64,000 nucleotides of DNA from Thalassospiraceae bacterium LMO-SO8 (GCA_031655335.1 CP134226.1:1178001-1242000), one strand, 5' to 3'. Positions 26,075 to 35,092 are shown, counted from the stretch's first letter. A program made the numbers and translations. The notes: generated from the sequence alone by a model not told the origin.

Positions 26075-26137
26075 GCGCTAGGAGCCGTCCCCGATTAACG
26101 GTCGTCAAACGCCGAATCTTCGTATTAAAATAGGAAC

Positions 26138-26208
26138 TTGTGGTGCTCCGGGCCATTGAGTACACTCGCCCGGAAACTGAGGGGTGGGGTATGTTTTCGT
26201 ACATACCC
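26138..26208 (+). promoter_or_regulatory. Promoter and leader hairpin of the lipoprotein gene
   Basis: TTGTGG (26138-26143), 17 bp, TACACT (26161-26166) form a promoter with a start near 26173. In the leader, GGGTATGT (26187-26194) and ACATACCC (26201-26208) make a perfect 8-bp stem with a 6-nt loop. A short ORF, ATG 26191 to stop 26289 (32 codons), starts inside this stem and ends just inside the lipoprotein coding region. Confidence 0.5.
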
Positions 26209-26270
26209 GCTGGGGATTTAAAAACAACTCCGGTTTGTTATCGGAGAAGAACCAAGGGCTCGCGGACGAG

Positions 26271-27449
26271 ATGGGTTTTCCGAAACTGAGAGTTCTTTTG
26301 GCGGGGGCCGTGATTTTCACGGGGGCATGTTCATTCGACGAGGACCTGTGGCCCTCGTTGAGCGCATCCGAGCCTTCCGCCAAAACAACGACAGAGACCG
26401 CGCAACCGGAAGCGGCGTCGCCGCAAACGGCCGGCGCGCAAGACGCCGGATCGCAGCAGACGGCCGTTTTGGCCGCCAATCAGCCTGCCCTGGGTTCGAC
26501 CAAATTCGTGCCGACCGGCGTGACGCCGGGCGACGCGACCGGAACCTTCGTCGGCAAGAAGGTCCAGGAACTGCGCGACGAGTTGCAGAAGCTGCAAAGC
26601 TCGATCCTGCAACATAATGAACAGCTTCAGTCCGTGCGCTCGCGCATCGTCGAAAGCTCGCAGCAGTACCACGGCACCATCGCCGCCGTTAAATCCCGCC
26701 TGCAGGTCGGCACGACCCGCGGCAACCCGGTTCTGGTACAACAGTTCAACACGGCGCAGCAGGACCTGAATCGCCTCAGCCAGGACATCGGCGAAATGAA
26801 CAAGCTGTCCACCGGCGTGGCCAGCGATTCCACCCTGGCCTCGTTCCTGACGGAAAGCGTGCGCGCCGCCTTCAAGGTGTCCGGCGCCGTCGACGAGGAC
26901 CACCGCCAGCTTGCCATTCTCGAGGACGAGGTCGACCAGACCGTCGTCCTGATCGACCGCCTGCACCGCGAAGTGACCGAGGACGTGCGCCGCCAGTCGA
27001 CCTGGATCGGCGCCGAACAGCGCAATCTGGTGCAGATCTCGGCCGGCATCCGCCAGGGCGAATCGCTCGGCTCGTCCCTGCTTGACGCCGCCGTCACCGG
27101 CCGCGGCCCGAGCGCCAATCAGGTTGCCGCCCCCGCCGATACATCGGGCCGCCGCCCCCTGGTGGTGATCCGCTTCGACCGGCCGAACGTGCCTTATCAG
27201 CAGGCCCTGTACACGGCCGTCAGCCGCGCCCTTGAAACCCACCCGGCCGCGGTGTTCGACCTGGTTGCGGTGGCGCCCTCGGCCGGTGGCGCCGCGCGCG
27301 TCGCGATCAACACGAACAAGGCCAAGCGCCACGCCGAAGACGTCAAGCGCTCGCTGGTGGAAATGGGCCTGCCGCCGACGCGGGTGGCGGTGTCCGCCAA
27401 GACCCTGGCGGCCGCCAAGACAAACGAAGTTCACTTGTACGTTCGCTAA
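26271..27449 (+). CDS. Lipoprotein with coiled coil and OmpA-like C-terminal region
   Basis: 392 residues. The N-terminus LLAGAVIFTGACSFD is a lipoprotein signal (acylated Cys near 20), followed by a Ser/Thr/Ala/Gln-rich linker (25-85). Residues 90-260 are predicted coiled coil (QELRDELQKLQSSILQHNEQ). The last 100 residues (LVVIRFDRPNVPYQQAL; KAKRHAEDVKRSLVEMGLPP) resemble OmpA/SPOR-type peptidoglycan-binding folds in pattern only. It likely sits in the envelope. ATG 26271 is chosen for the signal peptide, with only a weak GGACGAG site. I do not recognise a named family. Confidence 0.65.
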   Translation: MGFPKLRVLLAGAVIFTGACSFDEDLWPSLSASEPSAKTTTETAQPEAASPQTAGAQDAGSQQTAVLAANQPALGSTKFVPTGVTPGDATGTFVGKKVQELRDELQKLQSSILQHNEQLQSVRSRIVESSQQYHGTIAAVKSRLQVGTTRGNPVLVQQFNTAQQDLNRLSQDIGEMNKLSTGVASDSTLASFLTESVRAAFKVSGAVDEDHRQLAILEDEVDQTVVLIDRLHREVTEDVRRQSTWIGAEQRNLVQISAGIRQGESLGSSLLDAAVTGRGPSANQVAAPADTSGRRPLVVIRFDRPNVPYQQALYTAVSRALETHPAAVFDLVAVAPSAGGAARVAINTNKAKRHAEDVKRSLVEMGLPPTRVAVSAKTLAAAKTNEVHLYVR

Positions 27450-27476
27450 ACCACGACATTCACTGCAAATCCGGAT

Positions 27477-27505
27477 AACCGGCGTCAGCGTGGGCGCCGG
27501 TTTTT
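27477..27505 (+). terminator. Intrinsic terminator after the lipoprotein gene
   Basis: Stem AACCGGCG / CGCCGGTT (27477-27484, 27495-27502), 10-nt loop, then a run of five T. Confidence 0.9.
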
Positions 27506-27577
27506 CCGTTTCTGGGCCCCGTTTTTCGGGAACCTCCGCCCTTGGGAAATGCCGGCGGCCCCGTTAGTATTCCCGCC

Positions 27578-28117
27578 ATGACAGCCCCCTCGCCGCCGGA
27601 ACGCCCCCCTGAACGCATCGTCACCTGGGCCGAAGTCCATGCGGACTCGCGCGCCCTTGCTGGCCGTCTGCTGAGCACGCCGCCTCCCGGCCGCTGGGCG
27701 AGCCCGTGGAAAGGCATCGTCGCGATCACCCGGGGCGGCATGGTGCCGGCCGCCGTCCTGGCCCGTGAAATGGGCATCCGCCTGATCGATACCCTGGCCA
27801 TCGCCAGTTATGACGTCAAAACCCAAGGCCGGGTGCGGCTGCTCAAGACGCCGGAGGCCGCCGCCGCCGACAAAGGGACGGGATGGCTGCTGGTCGACGA
27901 TCTGGTGGATACGGGGGCGACGGCGCGGGCGGCGCGGGACCTGTTGCCGGACGCCCTGTTCGTTACGCTATACGCCAAGCCCGCCGCCCGCGACTTGCCG
28001 GACATTTTCATTCACGAGGTGGCGCAGGACACCTGGGTGCATTTTCCTTGGGACACGGAAGCCCACGACGGAGCGCTTGCCTATGCCCCGCCGCTGGCCG
28101 GGCGGGAAACGCCCTGA
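27578..28117 (+). CDS. gpt: Xanthine(-guanine) phosphoribosyltransferase-like protein
   Basis: Purine salvage: transfers phosphoribosyl from PRPP to xanthine/guanine. 179 residues (E. coli Gpt 152). It has AITRGGMVPAAVLAREMGIR, which positions PRPP, and the PRPP loop WLLVDDLVDTGATARAARDL (about residues 104-123), with HFPWDTE near the C-terminus as in Gpt. The start is ATG 27578. It follows a strong terminator and is monocistronic. The N-terminal 20 residues, rich in Pro, have no counterpart in E. coli Gpt. Confidence 0.85.
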   Translation: MTAPSPPERPPERIVTWAEVHADSRALAGRLLSTPPPGRWASPWKGIVAITRGGMVPAAVLAREMGIRLIDTLAIASYDVKTQGRVRLLKTPEAAAADKGTGWLLVDDLVDTGATARAARDLLPDALFVTLYAKPAARDLPDIFIHEVAQDTWVHFPWDTEAHDGALAYAPPLAGRETP

Positions 28118-28147
28118 CAGAACGCCCGCGCGGGGATCACGCCGCCG

Positions 28148-28351
28148 TCACGCCTTGGGCGCCATGCCCTCGACGTCTTCGGCCAGTCGCCGTTCCAGAT
28201 CGACAAGGTCCGACGGCAACTCCGCGCCCGTGGCGCGCAATTGGTCGAGAAGCTCCAGAAGCCGCAGGTGAACCTCGTGCAGGTCCTCCGGCTGTTCTTC
28301 CATTTCGGTCATCGCCATGTTGATGGCGGCGAGAAGTTCGTTGCTATCCAT
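28148..28351 (-). CDS. Small acidic helical protein (67 aa)
   Basis: 67 residues, strongly helical and amphipathic (LHEVHLRLLELLDQLRATGA), with acidic stretches MTEMEEQPEDL and ERRLAEDVEGM. It starts MDSNELLAAI; no domain recognised and no membrane segment. It is convergent with gpt, 30 bp apart. Codon periodicity is plausible, but no ribosome site is obvious upstream. It could be a small regulatory or adaptor protein. Confidence 0.55.
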   Translation of the reverse strand: MDSNELLAAINMAMTEMEEQPEDLHEVHLRLLELLDQLRATGAELPSDLVDLERRLAEDVEGMAPKA

Positions 28352-28480
28352 GCCAGGACTTTAGCACCGTCCGGGACGAACCGCTATTGACCTGCATCAA
28401 GAGAATGCGGCGCCAGCGGTGAGGGCTTGCGAGGCTCAGGGACCCAGCCTAGGCTTCTCATCAAGAGGAGACATCAAAAA

Positions 28481-29302
28481 ATGACCAACCCCGCCGAAAC
28501 CTACAAGCTGTACGCCATCAAGTACGGCACCCACGATCCCCGCCCCCAGTCCCAGAACTTCATGCAGCCGCCGGACCCGCATGACGCGCCCTACCCCATC
28601 GACTATTTCGTCTGGGCCTGCGTTTCCGAAAACCGCACCGTGGTCGTCGACACGGGCTTCAACGAGAAATCCGGCTGCGGGCGCGGCCGCACCATGTTCC
28701 GCTGCCCGGTGGACAGCCTGAAACTGGTCGGCGTCGACCCGGCCGAGGTCACGGACGTGGTGGTCACCCACATGCATTACGACCACGGCGGCAACTTCGA
28801 CAAGTTCCCCAAGGCGACCTTCCACATCCAGGACCGGGAGATGTCCTACATCACCGGACGCTACATGCGCTATCCGGTGCTGCGCAATTCCTTCGACCCG
28901 GACGACGTCTGCCAATTGGTGCGCGAGCTTTATCAGGACCGGGTCGAATTCCACGACGGCGACGAGGAACTGTTTCCCGGCCTGACCCTGCACCATGTCG
29001 GCGGCCATACCCAGGGCATGCAGTTCGTGCGGGCCTGGACCGAGCGCGGCTGGGTCGTGCTCGCGTCCGACGCCATGCACCTGTTCGCCAACTGGCGGCA
29101 CAAAAACCCGTTCCCCACGGTTCTGCACATCGGCGACATGCTGGAAGGCCACAAGAAGGTCGCCCGTCTGGCGGACAGCCCGGACCACGTGGTTCCCGGT
29201 CACGACCCCCTGGTGATGGAGATGTATCCGGCGCCCTCCGCCGATCTTGAAGGCGTCGTGGTGCGGGTCGACGTCGCACCCTTGAAACCGACGCCGGCGT
29301 GA
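28481..29302 (+). CDS. N-acyl homoserine lactonase-family metallo-hydrolase, copy 1
   Basis: 273 residues of the metallo-beta-lactamase fold. The two-zinc motif THMHYDHGG is at residues 96-104, with later ligands HVGGHTQG, ASDAMH and VPGHDP, as in AiiA-like lactonases. Cytoplasmic (no signal peptide). Start ATG 28481 follows AAGAGGAG. The next gene is a close paralogue and an MFS transporter follows, so the three form one operon. Family placement is clear; the substrate could be a homoserine lactone or any other lactone or ester. Confidence 0.88.
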   Translation: MTNPAETYKLYAIKYGTHDPRPQSQNFMQPPDPHDAPYPIDYFVWACVSENRTVVVDTGFNEKSGCGRGRTMFRCPVDSLKLVGVDPAEVTDVVVTHMHYDHGGNFDKFPKATFHIQDREMSYITGRYMRYPVLRNSFDPDDVCQLVRELYQDRVEFHDGDEELFPGLTLHHVGGHTQGMQFVRAWTERGWVVLASDAMHLFANWRHKNPFPTVLHIGDMLEGHKKVARLADSPDHVVPGHDPLVMEMYPAPSADLEGVVVRVDVAPLKPTPA

Positions 29303-29313
29303 GGGCCCCGCCC

Positions 29314-30114
29314 ATGACCGAGATCTACAAGCTGTACGCCATCAAGTACGGCACCCATGCGCGGACGGCGGCGCGCAACTTCATGAACCCGCCCGACCCC
29401 CATGACGCGCCCTATCCCATCGACTATTACGTCTGGGCCTGCGTGTCGGAAAACCGGGCCGTCGTCGTCGACACGGGCTTCACGAAGGACGCCGCCGAAA
29501 GCCGGGGCCGCACCTGGCACCGCTGCCCGGTGGACAGCCTGAAACTGATCGGCGTCGATGCGGCCGAGGTCACGGATGTGGTCATCACCCACATGCACTA
29601 CGACCACGGCGGCAACCTGGACCGCTTTCCCAAGGCGACCTTCCATATCCAGGACCGGGAAATGGCTTTCGCCACCGGGCGCTACATGCGCTACCCGACG
29701 TTGCGCCATTCCTACGACATCGACGACGTCTGCGGCCTGGTCCGCGAACTGTACAAAGACCGGGTCGAGTTCCACGACGGCGACACGGACCTGTTTCCCG
29801 GCCTGACCCTGCATCACGTCGGCGGTCATACCCAGGGCATGATGTTCGTGCGGGCCTGGACGGGCCGCGGCTGGGTCGTGTTGGCGTCGGACGCCATGCA
29901 TCTTTACGCCAACTGGCTGGACCGAAACCCCTATCCCACGGTGGTCCATATCGGCGACATGCTGGAAGGCCACCGCAAGGTCGCGCGCCTTGCGGAAAGC
30001 CCCGACCATGTCGTGCCCGGCCACGATCCGCGCGTCATGGACCGCTATCCGGCGCCGTCGGACGGCCTGAAGGGCATCGTCGCGCGCCTGGACCTGCCGC
30101 CCCATGGAACATAA
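29314..30114 (+). CDS. N-acyl homoserine lactonase-family metallo-hydrolase, copy 2
   Basis: 266 residues, near duplicate of the preceding gene over the whole length (shared YKLYAIKYGTH, PPDPHDAPYPIDY, RCPVDSLKL and the metal motif THMHYDHGG). Differences cluster around residues 15-25 and 60-70. ATG 29314 lies 11 bp after the previous stop; a GTG at 29299 overlapping that stop would be coupled. The two copies read like a tandem duplication that has begun to diverge, maybe in substrate. Confidence 0.88.
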   Translation: MTEIYKLYAIKYGTHARTAARNFMNPPDPHDAPYPIDYYVWACVSENRAVVVDTGFTKDAAESRGRTWHRCPVDSLKLIGVDAAEVTDVVITHMHYDHGGNLDRFPKATFHIQDREMAFATGRYMRYPTLRHSYDIDDVCGLVRELYKDRVEFHDGDTDLFPGLTLHHVGGHTQGMMFVRAWTGRGWVVLASDAMHLYANWLDRNPYPTVVHIGDMLEGHRKVARLAESPDHVVPGHDPRVMDRYPAPSDGLKGIVARLDLPPHGT

Positions 30115-31309
30115 GGATGAGGAAAAGACCCGCCGCCGCGCGACCCTGGCATCCTGCTGCGCGGCGCACAGCCTGCAGGACGGCCTGACCGACCTGCTGT
30201 ATGTCCTGCTGCCCGTGCTGGCGCAGTCGTTCGGCCTGACCTATGCCCAGGTCGGCATCATCCGCGCCGCCAACCGCGCCGCCATGACGGCCTTCGAATT
30301 GCCGTCGGGCATGCTGTCGGAACGCATTGGCGAACGCATTCCCATCGCCTTCGGCCTGCTGGCCGCGGGGGCGGGCTACATCGCCCTGGCCTGGGCCGAC
30401 GGTTTCACGGCCGTGGTCGTCGTTCTTCTGTTCGCCGGGATCGGCGGCGGTTTTCAGCACACATTGTGCTCGACCCTGGTCAGCACCGTGTTCGGCAACC
30501 GGGGCCGACGCGCGGCGCTGGGCACCTACAACTCCTTCGGCGACGTGGGCAAGCTGACCTTCGCCGGGCTGTTCACCCTGTCGATCGGCGCGGGCGTCGC
30601 CTGGCAGGACATGACGCTGGCCTTTGGCGCGGCCACCATGGCGGCCGGGCTGGTGATCTTCGCCGTGCTGGGCCGCGCCGGCGCGGGCATGGGCCCGAAA
30701 CCCGCCGAAGGAAACGGCGGCCAGGGCCTGCTGGGCGGCTGGGGCATCCGCGACAAGGGAGCCTTCGCGGCGCTGTGCGCCATCGTGCTGCTCGATACGG
30801 TGGTGCAGGGCGGGTTCCTTACCTTCGTCGCCTTCCTGATGATCGAGAAGGAGGTGCCGACGGCGCTCGGCGCCTTCGCCGTGGTGCTGACCCTTGCCGG
30901 CGGCGCCTTCGGCAAGTTCGGCTGCGGGTTCCTGGCGGAAAAGCTGGGCGCCGTCCGCTCCCTGGTGCTGGTCGAGATTCTGACCGCCCTGGGCATCGTC
31001 GCCGTCCTGCTGCTGCCGACCCTGCCGGCCTATTTCCTGCTGCCGGTGCTGGGCATGGTGCTGCAAGGCAGTTCGTCCGTCACCTACGGCGCCGTGGGCG
31101 ACCTGATCGAGCCCGAGCGCCAGGCGCGCGGGTTCGCGGTGATCTATTCCATCGCCACGGCCTCGATGATTTTGGGCCCCATGGCCTTCGGCGTCGTCGG
31201 CGATACCTACGGCCTGACCACGGCCATGCTGGCGATGGCGGCGACCATCCTGCTGCCCCTGCCGCTCTGCCTGATCATGCGCCGCGCCATCGCCGCCCAT
31301 TACGCCTGA
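30104..31309 (+). CDS. MFS transporter of the lactonase operon
   Basis: 401 residues, about 12 helices, of the FSR-like class: SLQDGLTDLLYVLLPVLAQ, GIIRAANRAAMTAFELPSGM then LSERIGERIPIAFGLL. The start ATG 30104 overlaps the stop of the second lactonase by 11 bases, so translation is coupled. Context suggests import or export of the substrate or product of the two hydrolases. The short N-terminus is charged (EHKDEEKTRRR). Confidence 0.85.
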   Translation: MEHKDEEKTRRRATLASCCAAHSLQDGLTDLLYVLLPVLAQSFGLTYAQVGIIRAANRAAMTAFELPSGMLSERIGERIPIAFGLLAAGAGYIALAWADGFTAVVVVLLFAGIGGGFQHTLCSTLVSTVFGNRGRRAALGTYNSFGDVGKLTFAGLFTLSIGAGVAWQDMTLAFGAATMAAGLVIFAVLGRAGAGMGPKPAEGNGGQGLLGGWGIRDKGAFAALCAIVLLDTVVQGGFLTFVAFLMIEKEVPTALGAFAVVLTLAGGAFGKFGCGFLAEKLGAVRSLVLVEILTALGIVAVLLLPTLPAYFLLPVLGMVLQGSSSVTYGAVGDLIEPERQARGFAVIYSIATASMILGPMAFGVVGDTYGLTTAMLAMAATILLPLPLCLIMRRAIAAHYA

Positions 31310-31423
31310 TTCCCTGACCCGCCGGTGGACCTGGCGCCGGAGAAATAATAGCGTTGGCCGTATGATGTCCGGGCGACAACGACTAATCATCGTGTTTGAA
31401 CGGTAGAGGCAGGGGTCATCACC

Positions 31424-32683
31424 ATGAGGGTCATCGTCCTGGGTGCCGGCGTCATCGGCGTTACCACGGCCTATTACCTGGCCAAGCAAGGCGCCGAGGT
31501 TCTGGTCCTCGACCGCCAGCCCGGTCCCGGCATGGAAACCAGCTTCGCCAACGCGGGCGAACTGTCCTACGGCATGACCTCGCCCTGGGCGGCGCCGGGG
31601 GTGCCGCTGAAGGCCATCAAGTGGATCTTGATGAAATACCGGCCCCTGATCCTGCATCCGCTGATCAGCCCGACCATGTGGGGCTGGTGCACGCGCCTGG
31701 TAATGAACTGCAACGCGCGCGACTACCGGATCAACAAAAGCCGCATGGTGCGCGTCTCCAACTACAGCCGCGACGCACTGACCGATCTGATGGCCGACCT
31801 GCCGGACCTGCGGTTCGATCAGCGCGAAATGGGCACCTTGCAATTGTTCCGCACGGACAAGCAGGTCAAGGCCTCCGCCGCCGATCAGGAGGTCCTGGCC
31901 GAGTTCGGCTCGCCCTTCGAAGTTCTCGACCGCGACGGCTGCGTCGCCGCCGAACCGGGCCTGGCCCATGTCGCGGACAAATTCGTCGGCGGCCTGCGCA
32001 TGACCGCCGACCGCACCGGCGATTGCCGCATGTTCACCATGGCGCTTGCCGAGGAAGCCGCCAAACTGGGCGTGACCTTCCGCTACGGGGTGACCATCCG
32101 GGGCCTTGCCCCGGACCGCATGCGGATCGCCGGCGTCGACACCACGGATGGCCGCGAGACCGCCGACCGCTACGTCTGCGCCCTCGGCCCCTACGCACCG
32201 ATTGTCCTGAAATCCGTCGGCATCAAGGTGCCGATCTATCCGATCAAGGGCTATTCCATCACCCTGCCCGTCACCGATGCGGACGCCGCGCCCCGATCGA
32301 CCATCATGGACGAAACCCACAAGGTCGCGATCACCCGCCTGGGCGACCGCATCCGGGTCGCCGGACAGGCGGAGATCATCGGTTACGACAAGCATCTGGG
32401 GTCGCATGCGACCGATACCGTGCGCCACGTCGTCACGGACCTGTTCCCCAAAGGCGGCGACGTGTCGCGGGCCGAGGGCTGGACAGGTCTGCGCCCCATG
32501 ACGCCGGACGGCACGCCGGTCATCGGCCCGACGGTCTATGACAACCTGTTCATCAACTCGGGCCATGGCACCCTGGGCTGGACCATGTCCGCCGGTTCGG
32601 GGCGTCTGGCCGCCGACCTGGTGCTGGGCCGGCCGCCGGAAATTTCCATCGACGGCCTGACGGCGGCCCGGTACGGGCAATAA
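31424..32683 (+). CDS. dadA: D-amino-acid dehydrogenase
   Basis: Membrane-associated FAD enzyme that deaminates D-amino acids and feeds electrons to the quinone pool. 419 residues, close to E. coli DadA (432). FAD motif VLGAGVIGVTTAYYLAKQG at residues 4-22, then SFANAGELSYGMTSPWAAPG (typical of DadA) and the C-terminal GHGTLGWTMSAGSGRLAADL. ATG 31424 follows GGCAGGGG. It is separated from the lactonase operon by about 110 bp. No alanine racemase follows, unlike in many dad operons. Confidence 0.93.
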   Translation: MRVIVLGAGVIGVTTAYYLAKQGAEVLVLDRQPGPGMETSFANAGELSYGMTSPWAAPGVPLKAIKWILMKYRPLILHPLISPTMWGWCTRLVMNCNARDYRINKSRMVRVSNYSRDALTDLMADLPDLRFDQREMGTLQLFRTDKQVKASAADQEVLAEFGSPFEVLDRDGCVAAEPGLAHVADKFVGGLRMTADRTGDCRMFTMALAEEAAKLGVTFRYGVTIRGLAPDRMRIAGVDTTDGRETADRYVCALGPYAPIVLKSVGIKVPIYPIKGYSITLPVTDADAAPRSTIMDETHKVAITRLGDRIRVAGQAEIIGYDKHLGSHATDTVRHVVTDLFPKGGDVSRAEGWTGLRPMTPDGTPVIGPTVYDNLFINSGHGTLGWTMSAGSGRLAADLVLGRPPEISIDGLTAARYGQ

Positions 32684-32721
32684 CCGGCGGTTTCCGGAGA
32701 CGACCTGTCCATTGGTCTATC

Positions 32722-32750
32722 TTTCGACCAGAGGGCAAAAACACTATAGT
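32722..32750 (+). promoter_or_regulatory. Promoter of the PAS_5 gene
   Basis: TTTCGA (32722-32727), 17 bp, TATAGT (32745-32750). The -10 ends six bases before the ATG at 32757, so transcription would begin at or next to the start codon. No ribosome site is visible. Confidence 0.5.
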
Positions 32751-32756
32751 AATTGA

Positions 32757-33287
32757 ATGATCGAGAGCTCCCTGGGCCGGCTTCCTGAAGAGGCCGCATT
32801 TCCCGTTGTCCGGCACGAAGGCGACATCGCCCTGTGCCGCTCTCCCGTTTGTCTGGAGCTGATCCGTTATTGGCAGGGCCTTGCCGCGCAAAAGGGCGGA
32901 CGCCCCGAATGGGGTCAGGTCCGGCTGATCGATCTGTACAAGATCGCCACCTTCCTGGCCGTCAAGGACGTGATCGACGACGGCGCCGATTTCCGCAACC
33001 GCTTCTGGGGCACCGGCCTGACCGACGCCCTCGGCTTCGAAGGAACCGACAAGCGGGTCAGCGCCTATGAACCCGCCAGCATGCGCGACGCGGTCCATCG
33101 GCGTTATTCCCGCATCATCCGCACGGGCGAGCCGGAAATGGTCCGCGGCTACATCACCAGCATGCCGGAACACGACCATCTGCCCTTCGAGCTTGTCCAC
33201 CTGCCCCTGTGGGGCGAGCGGCCGGGCGTGCGGCACATCATCTCGGCCTATCAGTTCGATTTCATCGCGGCGGGTGACGACGACTGA
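32757..33287 (+). CDS. PAS_5-type domain protein
   Basis: 176 residues. Features of the PAS_5 family common in Rhodospirillales: RYWQGLAAQKGGRPEWGQVRL, FRNRFWGTGLTDALGFEGT, YSRIIRTGEPEMVRGYI and LPLWGERPGVRHIIS at the C-terminus. It is probably a sensory or adaptor domain without an output module. No ligand can be named. The start is ATG 32757; upstream sequence suggests a leaderless mRNA. Convergent with panC, 18 bp apart. Confidence 0.78.
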   Translation: MIESSLGRLPEEAAFPVVRHEGDIALCRSPVCLELIRYWQGLAAQKGGRPEWGQVRLIDLYKIATFLAVKDVIDDGADFRNRFWGTGLTDALGFEGTDKRVSAYEPASMRDAVHRRYSRIIRTGEPEMVRGYITSMPEHDHLPFELVHLPLWGERPGVRHIISAYQFDFIAAGDDD

Positions 33288-33305
33288 CGCGGCCGCCAGC
33301 CTGCG

Positions 33306-34160
33306 TCACACCGCCACGTTGTCGATCAGCCGCGCCTTGCCCAGCCAGGCGGCGGCCAGCACGCGGGCGGGCCTTGAGGCGTCGGGCACTTCGTCCAGGG
33401 TCGCGGCATCGCGCACGGTGACGTAATCGACCTGCCAGAAACCGGCGCGTTCCAACTGCTCCTTGGCCCAGGCCTCTTGAACCCGCGGGTCCTCCCCGCG
33501 GCCGACCTGTTCGGCGACCTGGGCGAGGGTGCCGTGCAGCACCGGCGCGGTGGCGCGTTCGGCCGGGGTCAGATAGGCGTTGCGCGACGACAGCGCCAGG
33601 CCGTCGGCCTCGCGTACGGTCTGCACCCCCGTGGCGGTGACGGGAATGTCGAGATCGCGGATCAGCTTCTTGATGACCTGAAGCTGCTGATAGTCCTTCT
33701 CCCCGAAAAACGCCTCGTCGGGCAGGGCCTGCAACAGAAGCTTGGTCACCACCGTGGCGACGCCGGTGAAGAAGCCGGGGCGGTGTTCGCCTTCCAGCAC
33801 GTCGCCCAGCCCGCCGACATGAACCTTGGTCGAATGGCCGCCGGGATAGACTTCCTCGACCCCGGGGGCGAACAGAAGGTCGGCGCCCTCGGCAGCGACC
33901 AGGGCCGCGTCGCGGGCTTCGTCGCGGGGATAGACGGAGAAATCCTCCTTGGGCCCGAACTGGGTCGGATTGACGAACAGGGTCACCACCGTCTTGTCGC
34001 ATGACGCGACGGAATTCTTGACCAGCGACACATGGCCCGCGTGCAGCGCCCCCATGGTCGGCACCAGGCCGATACGCAGGCCGTCGGCGCGCCACGCCGT
34101 GACGCGGGCGCGCAGATCGTCGATTGTGCGGACGGTGTCGAGCGGTGATGCCGCGCCCAT
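33306..34160 (-). CDS. panC: Pantoate-beta-alanine ligase
   Basis: ATP-dependent formation of pantothenate from pantoate and beta-alanine. 284 residues, standard size. LVPTMGALHAGHVSLV (HxGH nucleotide motif, residues 32-47), FVNPTQFGPKEDF, GLGDVLEGEHRPGFFTGVATVV and FFGEKDYQQL are diagnostic. The start lies 3 bp after the panB stop, so the pair forms a panB-panC operon for coenzyme A supply. Confidence 0.96.
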   Translation of the reverse strand: MGAASPLDTVRTIDDLRARVTAWRADGLRIGLVPTMGALHAGHVSLVKNSVASCDKTVVTLFVNPTQFGPKEDFSVYPRDEARDAALVAAEGADLLFAPGVEEVYPGGHSTKVHVGGLGDVLEGEHRPGFFTGVATVVTKLLLQALPDEAFFGEKDYQQLQVIKKLIRDLDIPVTATGVQTVREADGLALSSRNAYLTPAERATAPVLHGTLAQVAEQVGRGEDPRVQEAWAKEQLERAGFWQVDYVTVRDAATLDEVPDASRPARVLAAAWLGKARLIDNVAV

Positions 34161-34163
34161 GGC

Positions 34164-34979
34164 CTACTTCTTTTCGACCCCGAAGCAGTGTTCCAGGCCC
34201 GGGAAGGCGCCCGTGCGGACGTCCTGGGCGTATTCCTTGACCGCCTGTTCGATGGCGTCGCCCAGCTTGGCGTATTTCCGCACGAACTTGGGCGTGAAGT
34301 CGGCGAACAGGCCCAGCATGTCCTCGGTCACCAAAATCTGCCCGTCGCAGGCGGGCGACGCGCCGATGCCGATGGTCGGGATCGACACTTTTTCCGTCAG
34401 CTCCCGCGCCACGGGCTCGACCGTGCCTTCGACGACCATGGCGAAGGCACCGGCGGCGTCGATCGCCAGGGCGTCGGCGATGACCTTCTTGGCGCCCTCG
34501 TCGTCGCGGCCCTGAATCTTGAACGCCCCCCGGTGTTCGGCCTTTTGCGGCAGCAGGCCGACATGGCCCAGTACCGGCACGCCAGAGGCGACGATGGCGG
34601 CCACGGTCTCGGCCATTTCCACGCCGCCTTCGAGCTTCACCGCCTGGGCCTCGGTCTCGTCGATCACGCGCTTGGCCGAGGCGACGGCCTGCGCCGTGGA
34701 ATCCTCGTAGGTGCCCTGGGGCAGGTCGACGACGACCAGGGCCTGTTTCGCCCCCCGCGTCACGGCGCGGCCGTGGGCGCACATGATTTCGATGGTCACG
34801 CCGCGCGTGGTTTCCAGGCCGTAAACGACCATGGCGAGGGAATCCCCCACCAGCAGAAAATCGCAATGCGGGTCCAGAAACTTGGCCATGGGTTGGGTAT
34901 AGGCGGTCAGCGACACGATGGGGGTCGCGCCCTTGGCCACTTTGCGGGACTTGATATCTTCGACGGTGATGCGCGCCAT
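34164..34979 (-). CDS. panB: 3-methyl-2-oxobutanoate hydroxymethyltransferase
   Basis: First committed step of pantothenate synthesis: adds hydroxymethyl from methylene-THF to alpha-ketoisovalerate. 271 residues: VSLTAYTQPMAKFLDPHCDFLLVGDSL at 24-50, GHVGLLPQ, and PTIGIGASPACDGQILV binding metal and substrate. It is upstream of panC on the same strand and is the first gene of that operon. Confidence 0.96.
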   Translation of the reverse strand: MARITVEDIKSRKVAKGATPIVSLTAYTQPMAKFLDPHCDFLLVGDSLAMVVYGLETTRGVTIEIMCAHGRAVTRGAKQALVVVDLPQGTYEDSTAQAVASAKRVIDETEAQAVKLEGGVEMAETVAAIVASGVPVLGHVGLLPQKAEHRGAFKIQGRDDEGAKKVIADALAIDAAGAFAMVVEGTVEPVARELTEKVSIPTIGIGASPACDGQILVTEDMLGLFADFTPKFVRKYAKLGDAIEQAVKEYAQDVRTGAFPGLEHCFGVEKK

Positions 34980-35092
34980 GCCTGCCTCGGCAAGGTTGTT
35001 TTGGAAGGAGCGCGGGACTTTACCAGACCGGGGCAGCCGGTCAAATAGCGGCGATGGACCGCCCGGCGCCCTTGGGTTACATGTAGGACGCC

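Noticed and set aside
30035-32680. 881-codon antisense ORF across the MFS and dadA genes
   Set aside because: Covers two confident genes on the plus strand and has shadow composition.
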